64,000 nt of DNA from positions 1-64,000 of the forward strand of contig NZ_JAHBGD010000005.1 of the NCBI RefSeq assembly GCF_018390605.1, read 5' to 3'. A program made the position numbers and the translations under genes. The number at the start of each line of letters is the position of its first letter. Positions within the stretch are counted from its first letter, which is position 1. The DNA comes from Ancylobacter defluvii. Lineage in GTDB: Bacteria; Pseudomonadota; Alphaproteobacteria; Rhizobiales; Xanthobacteraceae. Of the stretch, positions 1-9,724 are shown piece after piece. The notes beneath the pieces are model-generated. The model did no database searches. It saw nothing but the letters and a program-made list of their open reading frames with translations, and was not told the DNA's origin.

Positions 1-54
1 CGTGAAGGCGGACGCACCGTCGGTGCCGGCGTCGTCGCCGCCATCATCGAGTGA
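1..54 (+). CDS. tuf: Elongation factor Tu, C-terminal end (partial)
   Basis: The window opens inside a reading frame that ends REGGRTVGAGVVAAIIE and a TGA stop. This is the standard C-terminus of bacterial EF-Tu, the GTPase that delivers aminoacyl-tRNA to the ribosome. Only the last 17 codons are present. In Hyphomicrobiales a tuf copy normally precedes rpsJ in the str-S10 arrangement, and that is the order here. Confidence 0.93.
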   Translation, partial: REGGRTVGAGVVAAIIE

Positions 55-72
55 AGTAGGAAGCAAATCCCG

Positions 73-102
73 AGGGGCGCCGGTTCGCCTGCGCCCCTTT
101 TT
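73..102 (+). terminator. Hairpin with T-run between tuf and rpsJ
   Basis: An 8-bp GC-rich stem (AGGGGCGC / GCGCCCCT) closes a 10-base loop and is followed by five T residues. It looks like a Rho-independent terminator or attenuator separating tuf from the S10 operon. Position in the intergenic gap supports termination of the str operon, but read-through cannot be judged from sequence. Confidence 0.75.
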
Positions 103-157
103 CGTGGAGCTCGTAATAGAGCCCTATTGGCGAGCCCTCTGGGAGCCTTGAAGTCAA

Positions 158-466
158 ATGAACGGCCAGAACATTCGGATCCGCCTGAAGGCGTTCGATC
201 ACCGTATATTGGACGCCTCCACGCGCGAAATCGTCAACACGGCGAAGCGCACCGGCGCCCAGGTTCGCGGACCTATCCCGCTGCCGACGCGGATCGAGAA
301 ATTCACGGTCAACCGCTCTCCTCACGTCGACAAGAAGTCGCGTGAGCAGTTCGAGATGCGGACGCATAAGCGTCTGCTGGACATTGTCGACCCGACTCCC
401 CAGACCGTGGACGCGCTGATGAAGCTCGACCTCGCTGCGGGTGTCGACGTCGAGATCAAGCTCTGA
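158..466 (+). CDS. rpsJ: 30S ribosomal protein S10
   Basis: 102 residues, the usual S10 length, starting [13 protein letters not shown] and carrying the conserved stretch [21 protein letters not shown]10 sits in the head of the 30S subunit and also acts with NusB in antitermination. It is the first gene of the S10 operon and follows a terminator-like hairpin, so a promoter is expected in the 55 bases between. The next gene, rplC, starts 21 bases downstream. Confidence 0.97.
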   Translation: MNGQNIRIRLKAFDHRILDASTREIVNTAKRTGAQVRGPIPLPTRIEKFTVNRSPHVDKKSREQFEMRTHKRLLDIVDPTPQTVDALMKLDLAAGVDVEIKL

Positions 467-487
467 GAAAGGCGAGGGGACACGGCC

Positions 488-1231
488 ATGCGGTCAGGCG
501 TCATCGCCCAGAAGGTCGGAATGACCCGCATCTTTACCGATGCAGGCGAACATATTCCGGTCACTGTGCTGAAAGTCGATAATTGCCAGGTGGTTGCCCA
601 CCGGACGATCGACAAGAACGGATATGTCGCGGTTCAGCTCGGCGTCGGCCGCGCAAAGCCGCAGAACACGACGCGCGCCATGCGCGGGCACTTCGCGGTG
701 GCGAAGGTCGAGCCCAAGCGCAAGCTCGCGGAGTTCCGCGTCGAGGAAGACGGGCTCATCCCGGTCGGGGCCGAGCTCACGGTGGACCATTTCGTGGTCG
801 GCCAGTTCGTCGACGTGACGGGAACCTCCACCGGTAAGGGTTTCGCCGGCGGCATGAAGCGTCACAACTTCGGCGGTCTGCGTGCAACCCACGGCGTGTC
901 GGTCTCGCACCGTTCGATCGGTTCGACCGGTGGCCGTCAGGACCCGGGCAAGACCTTCAAGAACAAGAAGATGCCCGGTCACATGGGCGTCGAGACCGTG
1001 ACCACCCAGAATCTCAAGGTGGTGCTCACGGATGTGGAGCGCGGCCTGATCGCCGTCGAAGGCGCGGTTCCGGGCACCAAGGGTGGCTGGATCATCGTCG
1101 CCGACGCGGTGAAGAAGGCTCTGCCGGCCGAAGCGCCGAAGCCGGGCAAGTTCCGGCTGCCGGACGAGGTCGAGGCTCCTGTCGCCGATGTCGCTCCCGC
1201 GGCCGAGGCCGCGACCGAGGAGACCGTGTGA
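488..1231 (+). CDS. rplC: 50S ribosomal protein L3
   Basis: 247 residues. Conserved L3 segments are visible: [29 protein letters not shown] and KKMPGHMG. L3 binds 23S rRNA near the peptidyl-transferase centre and is an early assembly protein. The C-terminus carries an Ala/Pro/Glu-rich tail of roughly 40 residues beyond the E. coli length, which is common in alphaproteobacteria. The stop overlaps the start of rplD, implying translational coupling. Confidence 0.97.
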   Translation: MRSGVIAQKVGMTRIFTDAGEHIPVTVLKVDNCQVVAHRTIDKNGYVAVQLGVGRAKPQNTTRAMRGHFAVAKVEPKRKLAEFRVEEDGLIPVGAELTVDHFVVGQFVDVTGTSTGKGFAGGMKRHNFGGLRATHGVSVSHRSIGSTGGRQDPGKTFKNKKMPGHMGVETVTTQNLKVVLTDVERGLIAVEGAVPGTKGGWIIVADAVKKALPAEAPKPGKFRLPDEVEAPVADVAPAAEAATEETV

Positions 1232-1851
1232 TGGAACTCGCCGTCAAAACTCTCGAAGGGGCCGAAGCCGGCTCCGTGACGCTGTCGGACGAGATCTTCG
1301 GTCTCGAGCCCCGTCAGGACATCCTGCACCGCTGCGTGGTGTGGCAGCTGGCGCGTCGCCAGGCTGGTACCCACCAGACCCTGTCGCGCGCTGACGTCAA
1401 CCGCACCAAGCGGAAGATGTACAAGCAGAAGGGTACCGGCGGCGCTCGCCACGGCGCGGCTTCCGCTCCGCAGTTCCGCGGCGGCGCCAAGGCGTTCGGT
1501 CCGGTGCAGCGTAGCCATGCCTCCGACCTTCCCAAGAAGGTCCGGGCGCTGGCGCTGAAGCACGCGCTGTCGACCAAGGCGAAGGAGCAGCAGCTCATCG
1601 TCCTCGACGACGCGACGCTGGCCGAACCGAAGACCAAGCTGCTCAAGGAGCGGCTGGCGTCCCTCGGCCTGTCCAATGCGCTGGTGATCTCCGGCGCCGA
1701 GGTGGATGCCAATTTCGGCCTTGCCTCGCGCAACATCATCCACCTCGACGTGCTGCCCGTTCAGGGCATCAACGTCTACGACATCCTGCGTCGCCAGACC
1801 CTGGTGCTGACGAAGGCGGCTGTCGACGCTCTGGAGGCGCGCTTCAAATGA
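1231..1851 (+). CDS. rplD: 50S ribosomal protein L4
   Basis: 206 residues starting [16 protein letters not shown]. The tunnel-lining loop [18 protein letters not shown] is present. L4 binds 23S rRNA domain I and, in E. coli, represses the S10 operon; whether it does so here is not visible. ATG at 1231 is preferred to GTG at 1228 because the GAGGAG upstream is then about 8 bases away. It overlaps the last base of rplC. Confidence 0.96.
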   Translation: MELAVKTLEGAEAGSVTLSDEIFGLEPRQDILHRCVVWQLARRQAGTHQTLSRADVNRTKRKMYKQKGTGGARHGAASAPQFRGGAKAFGPVQRSHASDLPKKVRALALKHALSTKAKEQQLIVLDDATLAEPKTKLLKERLASLGLSNALVISGAEVDANFGLASRNIIHLDVLPVQGINVYDILRRQTLVLTKAAVDALEARFK

Positions 1852-2144
1852 GTCTCGATCCGCGCCACTACGATGTGATCGTGTCCCCGGTGATCACCGA
1901 GAAGGCCACGGCTGCGTCCGAGCATAACAAGGTCGTCTTCAAGGTTGCTCTGACGGCTACTAAGCCGCAGATCAAAGAGGCGGTCGAGAAGCTCTTCGAC
2001 GTCAAGGTCGAGAGCGTCAACACGCTGGTCCGCAAGGGGAAGACGAAGTTCTTCAAGGGCCGCAAGGGCGTACAGAACGACGTGAAGAAGGCGGTTGTGA
2101 CCCTCGCCGAGGGCCACACCATCGACATCACGACGGGTCTGTGA
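1848..2144 (+). CDS. rplW: 50S ribosomal protein L23
   Basis: 98 residues with the family features [10 protein letters not shown] near the N-terminus and [13 protein letters not shown] in the loop. L23 lies at the polypeptide exit tunnel and is the docking site for trigger factor and SRP. The start ATGA overlaps the rplD stop, so the two genes are probably coupled. Confidence 0.97.
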   Translation: MSLDPRHYDVIVSPVITEKATAASEHNKVVFKVALTATKPQIKEAVEKLFDVKVESVNTLVRKGKTKFFKGRKGVQNDVKKAVVTLAEGHTIDITTGL

Positions 2145-2166
2145 GCCGGGACAAGGGATCAGAGAC

Positions 2167-3000
2167 ATGGCGCTCAAAACCTTCAAGCCGGTAACGCCGA
2201 GCCTCCGTCAGCTCGTCATCGTCGACCGCTCGGGCCTCTACAAGGGCAAGCCGGTCAAGACGCTGACCGAGGGCAAGTCGGAAGCTGGCGGCCGCAACAA
2301 CACCGGCCGGGTGACCGTCCGCTTCCGCGGCGGCGGCCACAAGCAGAGCTATCGCCTGGTCGACTTCAAGCGCGCCAAGCGCGATGTGCCGGCCGTGGTG
2401 GAGCGGATCGAGTACGATCCCAACCGCACGGCGTTCATCGCCCTCATCAAGTATGAGGACGGCGAGCTGAGCTACATCCTGGCCCCGCAGCGCCTTGCTG
2501 TGGGCGACAAGGTGATCGCCTCGAAGAACGTCGACGTGAAGCCCGGCAACACTGCGCCGCTCGGCAACCTGCCGGTCGGCACGATCGTGCACAATGTCGA
2601 GATGAAGATCGGCAAGGGCGGCCAGATTGCCCGCTCCGCCGGCTCCTATGCGCAGATCGTCGGACGCGACAACGGTTATGTGATCATCCGTCTGAACTCG
2701 GGCGAACAGCGCCTGATTCACGGCGAGTGCTGCGGTACGGTGGGTGCGGTTTCCAACCCGGACCACATGAACACCAACCTCGGCAAGGCCGGCCGCAGCC
2801 GTTGGCTGGGTCGCATGCCGCATAACCGCGGCGTGACCATGAACCCGGTCGACCATCCGCACGGCGGCGGCGAAGGCCGTACCTCGGGCGGCCGTCATCC
2901 GGTCACCCCCTGGGGCTTCCCTACCAAGGGCAAGAAGACCCGGAAGAACAAGTCGACCACGAAGTTCATCGTGTCGAGCCGTCACGCCCGCAAGAAGTGA
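2167..3000 (+). CDS. rplB: 50S ribosomal protein L2
   Basis: 277 residues, normal length. The hallmark C-terminal segment [20 protein letters not shown] is intact, including the conserved histidine region implicated in peptidyl transfer. L2 is a primary 23S rRNA binding protein needed for subunit association. It lies in the S10 operon between rplW and rpsS with a good GGGATCAGAG leader region. Confidence 0.98.
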   Translation: MALKTFKPVTPSLRQLVIVDRSGLYKGKPVKTLTEGKSEAGGRNNTGRVTVRFRGGGHKQSYRLVDFKRAKRDVPAVVERIEYDPNRTAFIALIKYEDGELSYILAPQRLAVGDKVIASKNVDVKPGNTAPLGNLPVGTIVHNVEMKIGKGGQIARSAGSYAQIVGRDNGYVIIRLNSGEQRLIHGECCGTVGAVSNPDHMNTNLGKAGRSRWLGRMPHNRGVTMNPVDHPHGGGEGRTSGGRHPVTPWGFPTKGKKTRKNKSTTKFIVSSRHARKK

Positions 3001-3017
3001 GCGAGGGAATCTGAATT

Positions 3018-3296
3018 ATGTCTCGATCGGTCTGGAAAGGTCCGTTCGTCGACGGCTACCTCCTCAAGAAGGCGGAAGCCGTACGCAGCTCGGGACGCCA
3101 TGAGGTCGTCAAGATCTGGAGCCGTCGCTCCACGATCCTGCCCCAGTTCGTGGGCATCACCTTCGGCGTCTATAACGGCAACAAGCATGTCCCGGTCTCG
3201 GTGAACGAGGACATGGTCGGCCACAAGTTCGGCGAGTTCGCCCCTACCCGTACCTATTACGGGCATGCGGCGGACAAGAAAGCCAAGCGCAAGTAG
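3018..3296 (+). CDS. rpsS: 30S ribosomal protein S19
   Basis: 92 residues starting [15 protein letters not shown] and ending with the basic tail [11 protein letters not shown]. The S19 core [16 protein letters not shown] is present. S19 binds 16S rRNA in the 30S head with S13. It follows rplB by 17 bases and precedes rplV by 11, as in all S10 operons. Confidence 0.97.
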   Translation: MSRSVWKGPFVDGYLLKKAEAVRSSGRHEVVKIWSRRSTILPQFVGITFGVYNGNKHVPVSVNEDMVGHKFGEFAPTRTYYGHAADKKAKRK

Positions 3297-3307
3297 AGGC
3301 AGGGGTC

Positions 3308-3688
3308 ATGGGAAAGGCAGCTCGTCCGCGCACGCTCGCGGATACGGAAGCCAAGGCGGTTGCGCGTAACCTTCGCGTCAGCCCCCAGAAGCTCAACCTC
3401 GTCGCGGGGCTGATCCGCGGGAAGAAGGTCGCGACGGCGCTCGCCGACCTTCAGTTCTCCCGCAAGCGGATCGCCGGCGACGTGAAAAAGTGCCTGGAAT
3501 CGGCGATCGCGAATGCCGAGAACAATCATGAGCTCGACGTCGACGATCTGATCGTCGCCGAGGCGCATGTCGGCAAGGGTCTCGTGATGAAGCGTTTCGC
3601 CGCCCGCGCCCGCGGTCGTGCGAGCCGCATCGAGAAGCCGTTCTCGCATATCACCATCGTGGTGCGTGAAGTCGAGGAGAAGGCCTGA
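3308..3688 (+). CDS. rplV: 50S ribosomal protein L22
   Basis: 126 residues with the L22 core [21 protein letters not shown] and the tunnel hairpin region [14 protein letters not shown]22 contacts all domains of 23S rRNA and forms part of the exit tunnel, where macrolide-resistance mutations occur in other species. The TGATG stop/start overlaps rpsC. Confidence 0.97.
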   Translation: MGKAARPRTLADTEAKAVARNLRVSPQKLNLVAGLIRGKKVATALADLQFSRKRIAGDVKKCLESAIANAENNHELDVDDLIVAEAHVGKGLVMKRFAARARGRASRIEKPFSHITIVVREVEEKA

Positions 3689-4395
3689 TGGGTCAGAAGG
3701 TCAACCCGGTCGGGCTTCGGCTCGGCATCAACCGCACCTGGGATTCGCGCTGGTTCGCCGGCAAGAGCGAATATGGCCAGCTGCTGCACGAAGACATCAA
3801 GATCCGCGAGATGCTGTTCAAGCTGCTGAAGCAGGCGGCCGTCTCCAAGATCGTGATCGAGCGTCCGCACAAGAAGTGCCGCGTCACCATTCACTCGGCG
3901 CGTCCGGGCGTGGTGATCGGCAAGAAGGGCGCGGACATCGACAAGCTGCGCAAGAAGGTTGCCGAGATGACCAACTCGGAAGTCTTCATCAACATCGTCG
4001 AGATCCGCAAGCCGGAAATCGACGCGCGCCTTGTCGCCGAATCGATTGCCCAGCAGCTCGAGCGTCGCGTCGCTTTCCGTCGCGCCATGAAGCGCGCGGT
4101 GCAGTCGGCGATGCGTCTCGGGGCCGAAGGTATCCGTATCAACTGCTCCGGCCGCCTGGGCGGCGCCGAAATTGCGCGTCTGGAATGGTATCGTGAAGGG
4201 CGTGTGCCGCTTCACACCTTGCGCGCGGACGTAGATTACGGTACTGCGACCGCCTTCACGACCTACGGCACCTGCGGTGTCAAGGTCTGGATCTTCAAGG
4301 GCGAAATCCTCGAGCACGATCCGATGGCGCAGGATAAGCGCCTTTCGGACAACGAGCCGTCGGGTGGTCGTCCCTCGCGCCGCGACGCGGCGTGA
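3688..4395 (+). CDS. rpsC: 30S ribosomal protein S3
   Basis: 235 residues starting [20 protein letters not shown]. The KH RNA-binding loop is seen as [15 protein letters not shown] and the C-terminal S3 domain as [23 protein letters not shown]3 lines the mRNA entry channel of the 30S subunit and contributes to its helicase activity. The start overlaps the rplV stop by one base. Confidence 0.98.
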   Translation: MGQKVNPVGLRLGINRTWDSRWFAGKSEYGQLLHEDIKIREMLFKLLKQAAVSKIVIERPHKKCRVTIHSARPGVVIGKKGADIDKLRKKVAEMTNSEVFINIVEIRKPEIDARLVAESIAQQLERRVAFRRAMKRAVQSAMRLGAEGIRINCSGRLGGAEIARLEWYREGRVPLHTLRADVDYGTATAFTTYGTCGVKVWIFKGEILEHDPMAQDKRLSDNEPSGGRPSRRDAA

Positions 4396-4422
4396 GTGTG
4401 ACAAAGGAATAAGAGGCGCGAT

Positions 4423-4836
4423 ATGCTGCAACCGAAGCGCACGAAGTTCCGCAAGCAGTTCAAGGGCCGTATCCACGGCGTTGCGAAGGGCGGGACTGAC
4501 CTCAACTTCGGCCAGTTCGGGCTGAAGGCGTTGGAGCCCGAGCGGGTCACCGCTCGTCAGATCGAAGCCGCGCGCCGCGCGCTGACCCGTCACATGAAGC
4601 GTGCGGGCCGGGTGTGGATCCGGGTGTTCCCGGATGTGCCGGTGTCGAAGAAGCCGACCGAAGTCCGTATGGGTAAGGGCAAGGGCGCTCCCGAATTCTG
4701 GGCCGCCAAGGTCAAGCCCGGCCGAATCATGTTCGAGATCGATGGCGTGAGCCAGGAGATCGCCCGTGAAGCGCTGACGCTGGCCGCTGCGAAGCTGCCG
4801 ATCAAGACGCGCTTCGTCGAACGTATCGCCGAGTGA
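4423..4836 (+). CDS. rplP: 50S ribosomal protein L16
   Basis: 137 residues starting [16 protein letters not shown], with the conserved signature [19 protein letters not shown]16 organises the tRNA A and P sites on the 50S subunit. An AAGGAATAAGAGG leader gives a good ribosome-binding site. It lies between rpsC and rpmC as expected. Confidence 0.97.
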   Translation: MLQPKRTKFRKQFKGRIHGVAKGGTDLNFGQFGLKALEPERVTARQIEAARRALTRHMKRAGRVWIRVFPDVPVSKKPTEVRMGKGKGAPEFWAAKVKPGRIMFEIDGVSQEIAREALTLAAAKLPIKTRFVERIAE

Positions 4837-4847
4837 CGGAGGGAATG

Positions 4848-5057
4848 ATGACGAAGGCTTCCGACATCCGGACCAAGACCGTCGACGAATTGAGCGACGA
4901 GCTGCTGAGCCTGAAGAAGGAGCAGTTCAACCTGCGCTTCCAGAAGGCGACCGGTCAGCTGGAGAACACCGCGCGCGTGCGTCAGATCCGTCGCGATATC
5001 GCGCGGATCAAGACGATCCAGGCGCAGAAGGCCGCGTCCGCGGCCCTGGCGAAGTGA
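4848..5057 (+). CDS. rpmC: 50S ribosomal protein L29
   Basis: 69 residues from [19 protein letters not shown]. The L29 signature [19 protein letters not shown] is present. L29 sits near the exit tunnel beside L23. Two adjacent ATGs occur at 4845 and 4848; the second is preferred because the GGAGG at 4838-4842 is then about 5 bases away. An in-frame GTG further upstream lies inside the rplP stop region and is unlikely. Confidence 0.95.
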   Translation: MTKASDIRTKTVDELSDELLSLKKEQFNLRFQKATGQLENTARVRQIRRDIARIKTIQAQKAASAALAK

Positions 5058-5067
5058 GGAGATAACG

Positions 5068-5316
5068 ATGCCGAAGCGTTTGCTGCAGGGCGTCGTGGTG
5101 AGCGACAAGCAGGACAAGACCGTTGTGGTCCGTGTCGAGCGTCGCTTCACGCATCCGCTGTTGAAGAAGACCGTCCGCCGCTCCAAAAAGTATCACGCCC
5201 ATGACGAGGCGAATGCTTGGAAGGAAGGCGATACCGTCTGGATCGAGGAGAGCCGTCCTCTGTCCAAGCTGAAGAACTGGGTTGTTATCCAGGGCGAGAA
5301 GCGGGCAGAAGTCTGA
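5068..5316 (+). CDS. rpsQ: 30S ribosomal protein S17
   Basis: 82 residues starting [21 protein letters not shown], the standard S17 opening, followed by the OB-fold core [19 protein letters not shown] and [12 protein letters not shown]17 is a primary 16S rRNA binder. An AGGAG ribosome-binding site precedes the start. The 86-base gap to rplN is longer than most in this cluster and contains a short repeated GAGCTTCCCGG sequence. Confidence 0.97.
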   Translation: MPKRLLQGVVVSDKQDKTVVVRVERRFTHPLLKKTVRRSKKYHAHDEANAWKEGDTVWIEESRPLSKLKNWVVIQGEKRAEV

Positions 5317-5402
5317 GCTTCCCGGAGTGAGCTTCCCGGCAACGGGGTTGAGGGTGCGCCAGCTTCACCGCAGCGCGCAGTTTTACGAGAAATAGGTGCG
5401 TC

Positions 5403-5771
5403 ATGATCCAGATGCAGACCAATCTCGACGTGGCGGACAATTCCGGTGCGCGTCGCGTTATGTGCATCAAGGTGCTTGGCGGTTCGAAGCGGAAATACGC
5501 CCATGTCGGCGACATCATCGTGGTGTCGGTGAAGGAAGCTATCCCGCGCGGCCGCGTGAAGAAGGGCGATGTGATGAAGGCGGTGGTCGTTCGGACCGCC
5601 AAGGACATCCGTCGCGTCGACGGCACGGTGATCCGCTTCGACCGCAATGCGGCCGTGCTGATCAACAACAACAAGGAGCCGGTCGGCACGCGTATCTTCG
5701 GACCGGTTCCGCGCGAACTGCGCGCCAAGAACCACATGAAGATCATCTCGCTGGCGCCGGAGGTGCTGTGA
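5403..5771 (+). CDS. rplN: 50S ribosomal protein L14
   Basis: 122 residues starting [20 protein letters not shown], the nearly invariant L14 N-terminus. L14 contributes to intersubunit bridges B5 and B8. This gene marks the start of the spc operon section. Its TGA overlaps the ATG of rplX by one base. Confidence 0.98.
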   Translation: MIQMQTNLDVADNSGARRVMCIKVLGGSKRKYAHVGDIIVVSVKEAIPRGRVKKGDVMKAVVVRTAKDIRRVDGTVIRFDRNAAVLINNNKEPVGTRIFGPVPRELRAKNHMKIISLAPEVL

Positions 5772-6088
5772 TGGCGGCGAAGATCAAAAAGGGCGACAAG
5801 GTCGTCGTTCTCGCCGGTCGCGACAAGGGTCGCTCGGGCGAGGTTATTTCGGTTCTTCCCAAGGAAGGCACCGCGAAGGTTCGCGGCGTCAACTTGGTGA
5901 AGCGCCATCAGCGGCAGAGCGCGAACCAGGAAGGTGGGATCATCTCGAAAGAGGCGTCCATCGACCTGTCGAACATCGCGATCGCCGATCCGAAGGACGG
6001 CAAGCCGACCCGCGTCGGTTTCCTTGTGCAGGCAGACGGGACCAAGGTCCGTATCGCCAAGCGCTCGGGGGAGAAGATCGATGGCTGA
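5771..6088 (+). CDS. rplX: 50S ribosomal protein L24
   Basis: 105 residues. The KOW motif [20 protein letters not shown] lies at residues 6-25 and is followed by the L24 core [15 protein letters not shown]24 is an assembly initiator on 23S rRNA. The frame stays open far upstream, but the ATG at 5771 overlapping the rplN stop gives the family-length protein. The 3' end overlaps rplE by 8 bases. Confidence 0.97.
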   Translation: MAAKIKKGDKVVVLAGRDKGRSGEVISVLPKEGTAKVRGVNLVKRHQRQSANQEGGIISKEASIDLSNIAIADPKDGKPTRVGFLVQADGTKVRIAKRSGEKIDG

Positions 6089-6638
6089 GGCTAGCTACAC
6101 CCCGCGGTTGAAGTCCTTTTACGAGGACGAGATCCGCAAGCAGATGATCGAGCAGTTCGGCTACAAGAATCCCATGGAAGTGCCGGCGATAGACAAGATC
6201 GTCATCAACATGGGCGTGGGCGAAGCCACTGCCGACACCAAGAAGGTGCAGACCGCCGCGGCGGACCTCGCGCAGATCGCCGGCCAGCGGCCGGTCGTGA
6301 CCCGCGCCCGCCAGGCGATCTCGAACTTCAAGCTGCGCGAGAACCAGCCGGTGGGCGCGAAGGTCACCCTTCGCAAGGTTCGCATGTACGAGTTCGTCGA
6401 CCGCCTGGTCACCATCGCGCTGCCGCGCGTGCGTGACTTCCGCGGCCTGAACCCGAAGAGCTTCGATGGCCGCGGCAACTATGCCATGGGCATCAAGGAG
6501 CACATCGTGTTCCCCGAGATCAACTACGACAAGGTTGATCAGATGTGGGGCATGGACATCATCGTCTGCACGACGGCGAAGACGGACGACGAGGCGCGCG
6601 CGCTTCTGAAGGCCTTCAACTTCCCGTTCCGTCAGTAA
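6081..6638 (+). CDS. rplE: 50S ribosomal protein L5
   Basis: 185 residues from [20 protein letters not shown]. The L5 signatures [14 protein letters not shown] and [20 protein letters not shown] are intact. L5 binds 5S rRNA and contacts P-site tRNA. The chosen ATG lies within the end of rplX and gives the normal length of about 185 residues; an upstream in-frame extension would be non-homologous. Confidence 0.97.
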   Translation: MAEASYTPRLKSFYEDEIRKQMIEQFGYKNPMEVPAIDKIVINMGVGEATADTKKVQTAAADLAQIAGQRPVVTRARQAISNFKLRENQPVGAKVTLRKVRMYEFVDRLVTIALPRVRDFRGLNPKSFDGRGNYAMGIKEHIVFPEINYDKVDQMWGMDIIVCTTAKTDDEARALLKAFNFPFRQ

Positions 6639-6698
6639 GCATCCCCTTCCGGCCGTGGGGCGGGAGCCCCAAACGCGGAGAGCTAGGAGCAGAAGCAT

Positions 6699-7004
6699 AT
6701 GGCGAAGAAAAGCGCCGTCGAGAAGAACGAACACCGCAGGCAGCTTGCTAAGAACTATTCCGGCAAGCGCTCGCGGCTCAAGGCCCTGATCCAGAACAAG
6801 GAATTGCCGATCGAGGAGCGCTTTGCCGCGGTCCTCAAATTGGCGGAACTGCCGCGCAACTCGGCGCAGGTTCGCGTTCGCAATCGTTGCGAAGTGACCG
6901 GCCGCCCGCGGGCGTTCTATCGCAAGCTGAAGATGAGCCGCATTGCGCTCCGCGAGCTCGGCTCGCAGGGCCAGGTGCCCGGTCTCGTTAAGTCGAGCTG
7001 GTGA
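6699..7004 (+). CDS. rpsN: 30S ribosomal protein S14
   Basis: 101 residues starting [16 protein letters not shown], ending KSSW. This is the long, zinc-independent form: the segment [19 protein letters not shown] has only one of the cysteines of the zinc form. S14 is in the 30S head. Good ribosome-binding site (AGGAG) upstream. Confidence 0.97.
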   Translation: MAKKSAVEKNEHRRQLAKNYSGKRSRLKALIQNKELPIEERFAAVLKLAELPRNSAQVRVRNRCEVTGRPRAFYRKLKMSRIALRELGSQGQVPGLVKSSW

Positions 7005-7017
7005 GGAGGGCCGATCC

Positions 7018-7416
7018 ATGTCTACGTCTGATCCGATTGGCGACCTGATCACCCGCATCCGCAACGCGCAGATGCGCCGCAAGGAAAAGATCTCGACCCC
7101 CGGCTCGCGTCTGCGCGCCTCGGTGCTCGAGGTTCTCGCGGCTGAGGGCTTCATCCGCGGTTATTCGGCTTCCGAGCCGGTCAATGGCCGTACCGAGTTC
7201 GAGATCGAGCTGAAGTACTATGACGGCGAGCCGGTGATCCGCGAGATTTCTCGCGTGTCGAAGCCTGGCCGCCGGGTGTACTCGTCGGTCAAGACCCTTC
7301 CGCGCGTCGCCAATGGTCTTGGCGTCGCTGTCGTCTCCACGCCCCAGGGCGTGATGGCGGACCACGAAGCCCGCGATAAGAACGTGGGCGGCGAGGTCCT
7401 CTTCACGGTCTTCTGA
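7018..7416 (+). CDS. rpsH: 30S ribosomal protein S8
   Basis: 132 residues from [18 protein letters not shown]. The C-terminal signature [20 protein letters not shown] is typical of S8, a central-domain 16S rRNA binder and, in E. coli, the translational repressor of the spc operon. GAGGAGGG lies 8 bases before this ATG. An upstream in-frame ATG at 6943 falls inside rpsN and is rejected. Confidence 0.97.
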   Translation: MSTSDPIGDLITRIRNAQMRRKEKISTPGSRLRASVLEVLAAEGFIRGYSASEPVNGRTEFEIELKYYDGEPVIREISRVSKPGRRVYSSVKTLPRVANGLGVAVVSTPQGVMADHEARDKNVGGEVLFTVF

Positions 7417-7436
7417 TCGGGAGGGAGAGAGAGCAC

Positions 7437-7970
7437 ATGTCCAAGATCGGCAAAGCCATTATCACCGTCCCGGCCGGCGTTACCGCCGCGATCGACGGCC
7501 AGACCGTCAAGGTCAAGGGCCCGAAAGGCGCTCTCGAGGTCAAGATCGTCGACGAAATCGGCGCCAGCCTCGACGGCAACGTCATCTCGTTCAAGCCGCG
7601 CGGCGAGAGCAACCGGCACATGGCGATGTGGGGCCTTTCCCGCACGCTGGTGTCGAACCTCGTCGAAGGCGTGACCAAGGGCTTCGAGAAGAAGCTCGAG
7701 ATCAGCGGCGTCGGCTACAAGGCGGCGGTGCAGGGCAAGAACCTGAACCTGTCGCTCGGCTACAGCCACGACGTGATCTACGCGATCCCGGAAGGGATCC
7801 AGATCGTCACGCCGAAGCCGACGGAAATCGTCGTCACCGGCATCGACCGTCAGAAGGTCGGGCAGGTCGCCGCCGAGATCCGCGATTATCGCGGTCCCGA
7901 GCCCTATAAGGGCAAGGGCGTGAAGTACGCCGGCGAATTCATCTTCCGCAAGGAAGGCAAGAAGAAGTAA
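7437..7970 (+). CDS. rplF: 50S ribosomal protein L6
   Basis: 177 residues starting [15 protein letters not shown], with the C-terminal L6 signature [18 protein letters not shown] and a basic end KEGKKK. L6 lies near the sarcin-ricin loop. GGGAGGGAGAGA upstream gives a strong ribosome-binding site. It is placed between rpsH and rplR as usual. Confidence 0.97.
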   Translation: MSKIGKAIITVPAGVTAAIDGQTVKVKGPKGALEVKIVDEIGASLDGNVISFKPRGESNRHMAMWGLSRTLVSNLVEGVTKGFEKKLEISGVGYKAAVQGKNLNLSLGYSHDVIYAIPEGIQIVTPKPTEIVVTGIDRQKVGQVAAEIRDYRGPEPYKGKGVKYAGEFIFRKEGKKK

Positions 7971-7982
7971 CGGATCGGTACC

Positions 7983-8345
7983 ATGGCAAAGTTTCAGGAC
8001 GCTACCGAGCGCCGCAAGGCGCGTGTCCGCCGGGCCCTGCGCTCGGCGGCGAACGGGCGGCCGCGCCTCTCGGTGCATCGCTCGTCGAAGCACATCTATG
8101 CGCAGATCATCGACGATGCGCGCGGCGTGACCATCGCCGCCGCCTCGTCGCTGGAGAAGGATCTGCGGGAAAGCCTCAAGACCGGCGCGGATGTCGCGGC
8201 GGCTGCGGCGATCGGCAAGCTCGTGGCGGAACGTGCCGTCGCGGCCGGGGTGAAGGACGTGGTCTTCGACCGCGGCGCCTTCATCTATCACGGCCGCGTC
8301 AAGGCGCTCGCCGAGGCCGCCCGCGAGGGCGGTCTCAACTTCTAA
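7983..8345 (+). CDS. rplR: 50S ribosomal protein L18
   Basis: 120 residues. L18 features include [26 protein letters not shown] (first half) and [21 protein letters not shown] (end). L18 brings 5S rRNA to the 50S subunit together with L5. It starts 12 bases after rplF. Confidence 0.97.
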   Translation: MAKFQDATERRKARVRRALRSAANGRPRLSVHRSSKHIYAQIIDDARGVTIAAASSLEKDLRESLKTGADVAAAAAIGKLVAERAVAAGVKDVVFDRGAFIYHGRVKALAEAAREGGLNF

Positions 8346-8385
8346 TCACGAGCGGGATCTCCCGCAGAACGACGAGGATAAGATC

Positions 8386-8937
8386 ATGGCTCGTGAACGT
8401 GAGCGTGAACGCGAAGATCGCGACAACACGTTCGTGGACAAGCTGGTCCACATCAACCGTGTCGCGAAGGTTGTGAAGGGTGGCCGTCGCTTCGGCTTCG
8501 CCGCGCTGGTCGTCGTCGGCGACCAGAAGGGTCGCGTCGGCTTCGGCCACGGCAAGGCCCGCGAAGTGCCGGAAGCCATCCGCAAGGCCACGGACGCCGC
8601 CAAGCGCGCGCTGATCCGCGTGCCGCTGCGCGAGGGCCGTACCCTGCACCATGACGTGCATGGTCACCACGGCGCCGGCAAGGTGGTGCTGCGCGCCGCC
8701 CCGGCCGGTACCGGCATCATCGCCGGCGGCCCGATGCGCGCCGTCTTCGAGACGCTGGGCATGCAGGACGTGGTGGCGAAGTCTTTCGGCTCGTCCAACC
8801 CGTACAACATGGTCCGGGCGACTTTCGATGCCCTGAAGAACCAGGACAGCCCGCGCCTGGTTGCGGCTCGCCGCAGCCTCAAAGTGTCGCAGCTTCAGTC
8901 GCGCCGTCGCATCGACGACGCCGAAGCTACCGACTGA
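8386..8937 (+). CDS. rpsE: 30S ribosomal protein S5
   Basis: 183 residues. After an Arg/Glu-rich opening ([11 protein letters not shown]), the S5 domain follows with [20 protein letters not shown] and the core [21 protein letters not shown]5 lines the mRNA entry tunnel and affects decoding fidelity. Preceded by AGGATAAGATC; followed by rpmD after 29 bases. Confidence 0.97.
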   Translation: MAREREREREDRDNTFVDKLVHINRVAKVVKGGRRFGFAALVVVGDQKGRVGFGHGKAREVPEAIRKATDAAKRALIRVPLREGRTLHHDVHGHHGAGKVVLRAAPAGTGIIAGGPMRAVFETLGMQDVVAKSFGSSNPYNMVRATFDALKNQDSPRLVAARRSLKVSQLQSRRRIDDAEATD

Positions 8938-8966
8938 CGCGCTTCGGACAGGGATTGGAGCGTATC

Positions 8967-9158
8967 ATGGCGAAGAGCAGCAACACGATCACGGTCGAGC
9001 AGGTCGGTTCCCCGATCCGCCGGCCGGAGGACCAGCGGGCGACGCTCGTCGGTCTCGGACTGAACAAGATCGGGCGTCAGTCGACGCTTGAGGACACCCC
9101 GGCCGTGCGTGGCATGATCCAGAAGGTCCGCCACCTCGTTCGCGTCGTCGAAGCGTGA
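8967..9158 (+). CDS. rpmD: 50S ribosomal protein L30
   Basis: 63 residues from [20 protein letters not shown]; the L30 motif [17 protein letters not shown] is present. The ATG at 8967 is preferred to an in-frame TTG at 8955 because GGAG lies 6 bases before it and the length fits the family. L30 is a small 50S surface protein, variably conserved in bacteria. Confidence 0.96.
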   Translation: MAKSSNTITVEQVGSPIRRPEDQRATLVGLGLNKIGRQSTLEDTPAVRGMIQKVRHLVRVVEA

Positions 9159-9180
9159 CGGCGGGCGAAGGAGACAGGCG

Positions 9181-9672
9181 ATGAGCAATCTCAACGAGAT
9201 CAAGGACAACGACGGCTCGCGCAAGAAGCGCATGCGCGTCGGCCGTGGCATCGGCTCGGGCAAGGGCAAGACCGGCGGCCGTGGCGTGAAGGGTCAGACC
9301 TCGCGCACCGGCGTCGCGATCAAGGGCTTCGAAGGCGGTCAGATGCCCCTGCATCGCCGTCTGCCCAAGCGCGGCTTCACCAATATCTTCGCGCTGGATT
9401 GGAACGAGGTGTCCCTCGGCCGCATCCAGACCGCGATCGATGCCGGCAAGCTGGATGCCAAGCAGCCCGTGACCGAGGCGACCCTGGTCGCCGCCGGCGT
9501 GCTGCGCCGTGCCAAGGACGGCGTCCGCGTCCTGGGCTCCGGCGAACTGACCGCGAAGATTTCCCTCGACGTGGCGCATGCCACCAAGTCGGCGATCTCG
9601 GCGGTCGAGAAGGTCGGCGGCACCGTGACGCTGCCGGCAGTGTCGGAGACCTCTGGCGAAACGGTGGCCTGA
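9181..9672 (+). CDS. rplO: 50S ribosomal protein L15
   Basis: 163 residues starting [20 protein letters not shown], followed by the Gly/Lys-rich rRNA-binding region [20 protein letters not shown]15 is a late-assembly 50S protein. GAAGGAGACAGGCG upstream is a strong ribosome-binding site. It precedes secY as in nearly all spc operons. Confidence 0.97.
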   Translation: MSNLNEIKDNDGSRKKRMRVGRGIGSGKGKTGGRGVKGQTSRTGVAIKGFEGGQMPLHRRLPKRGFTNIFALDWNEVSLGRIQTAIDAGKLDAKQPVTEATLVAAGVLRRAKDGVRVLGSGELTAKISLDVAHATKSAISAVEKVGGTVTLPAVSETSGETVA

Positions 9673-9724
9673 CGTTTAAGTCAGGTCTTCCGAATACAGG
9701 GCACAGGCGAGGAGCGCAGCCATC

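Noticed and set aside
5940..7154. 404-codon minus-strand open frame across rplE, rpsN and rpsH
   Set aside because: It is a codon-composition shadow of GC-rich ribosomal genes on the other strand; low-complexity Arg/Leu/Asp-rich product and no ribosome-binding site.
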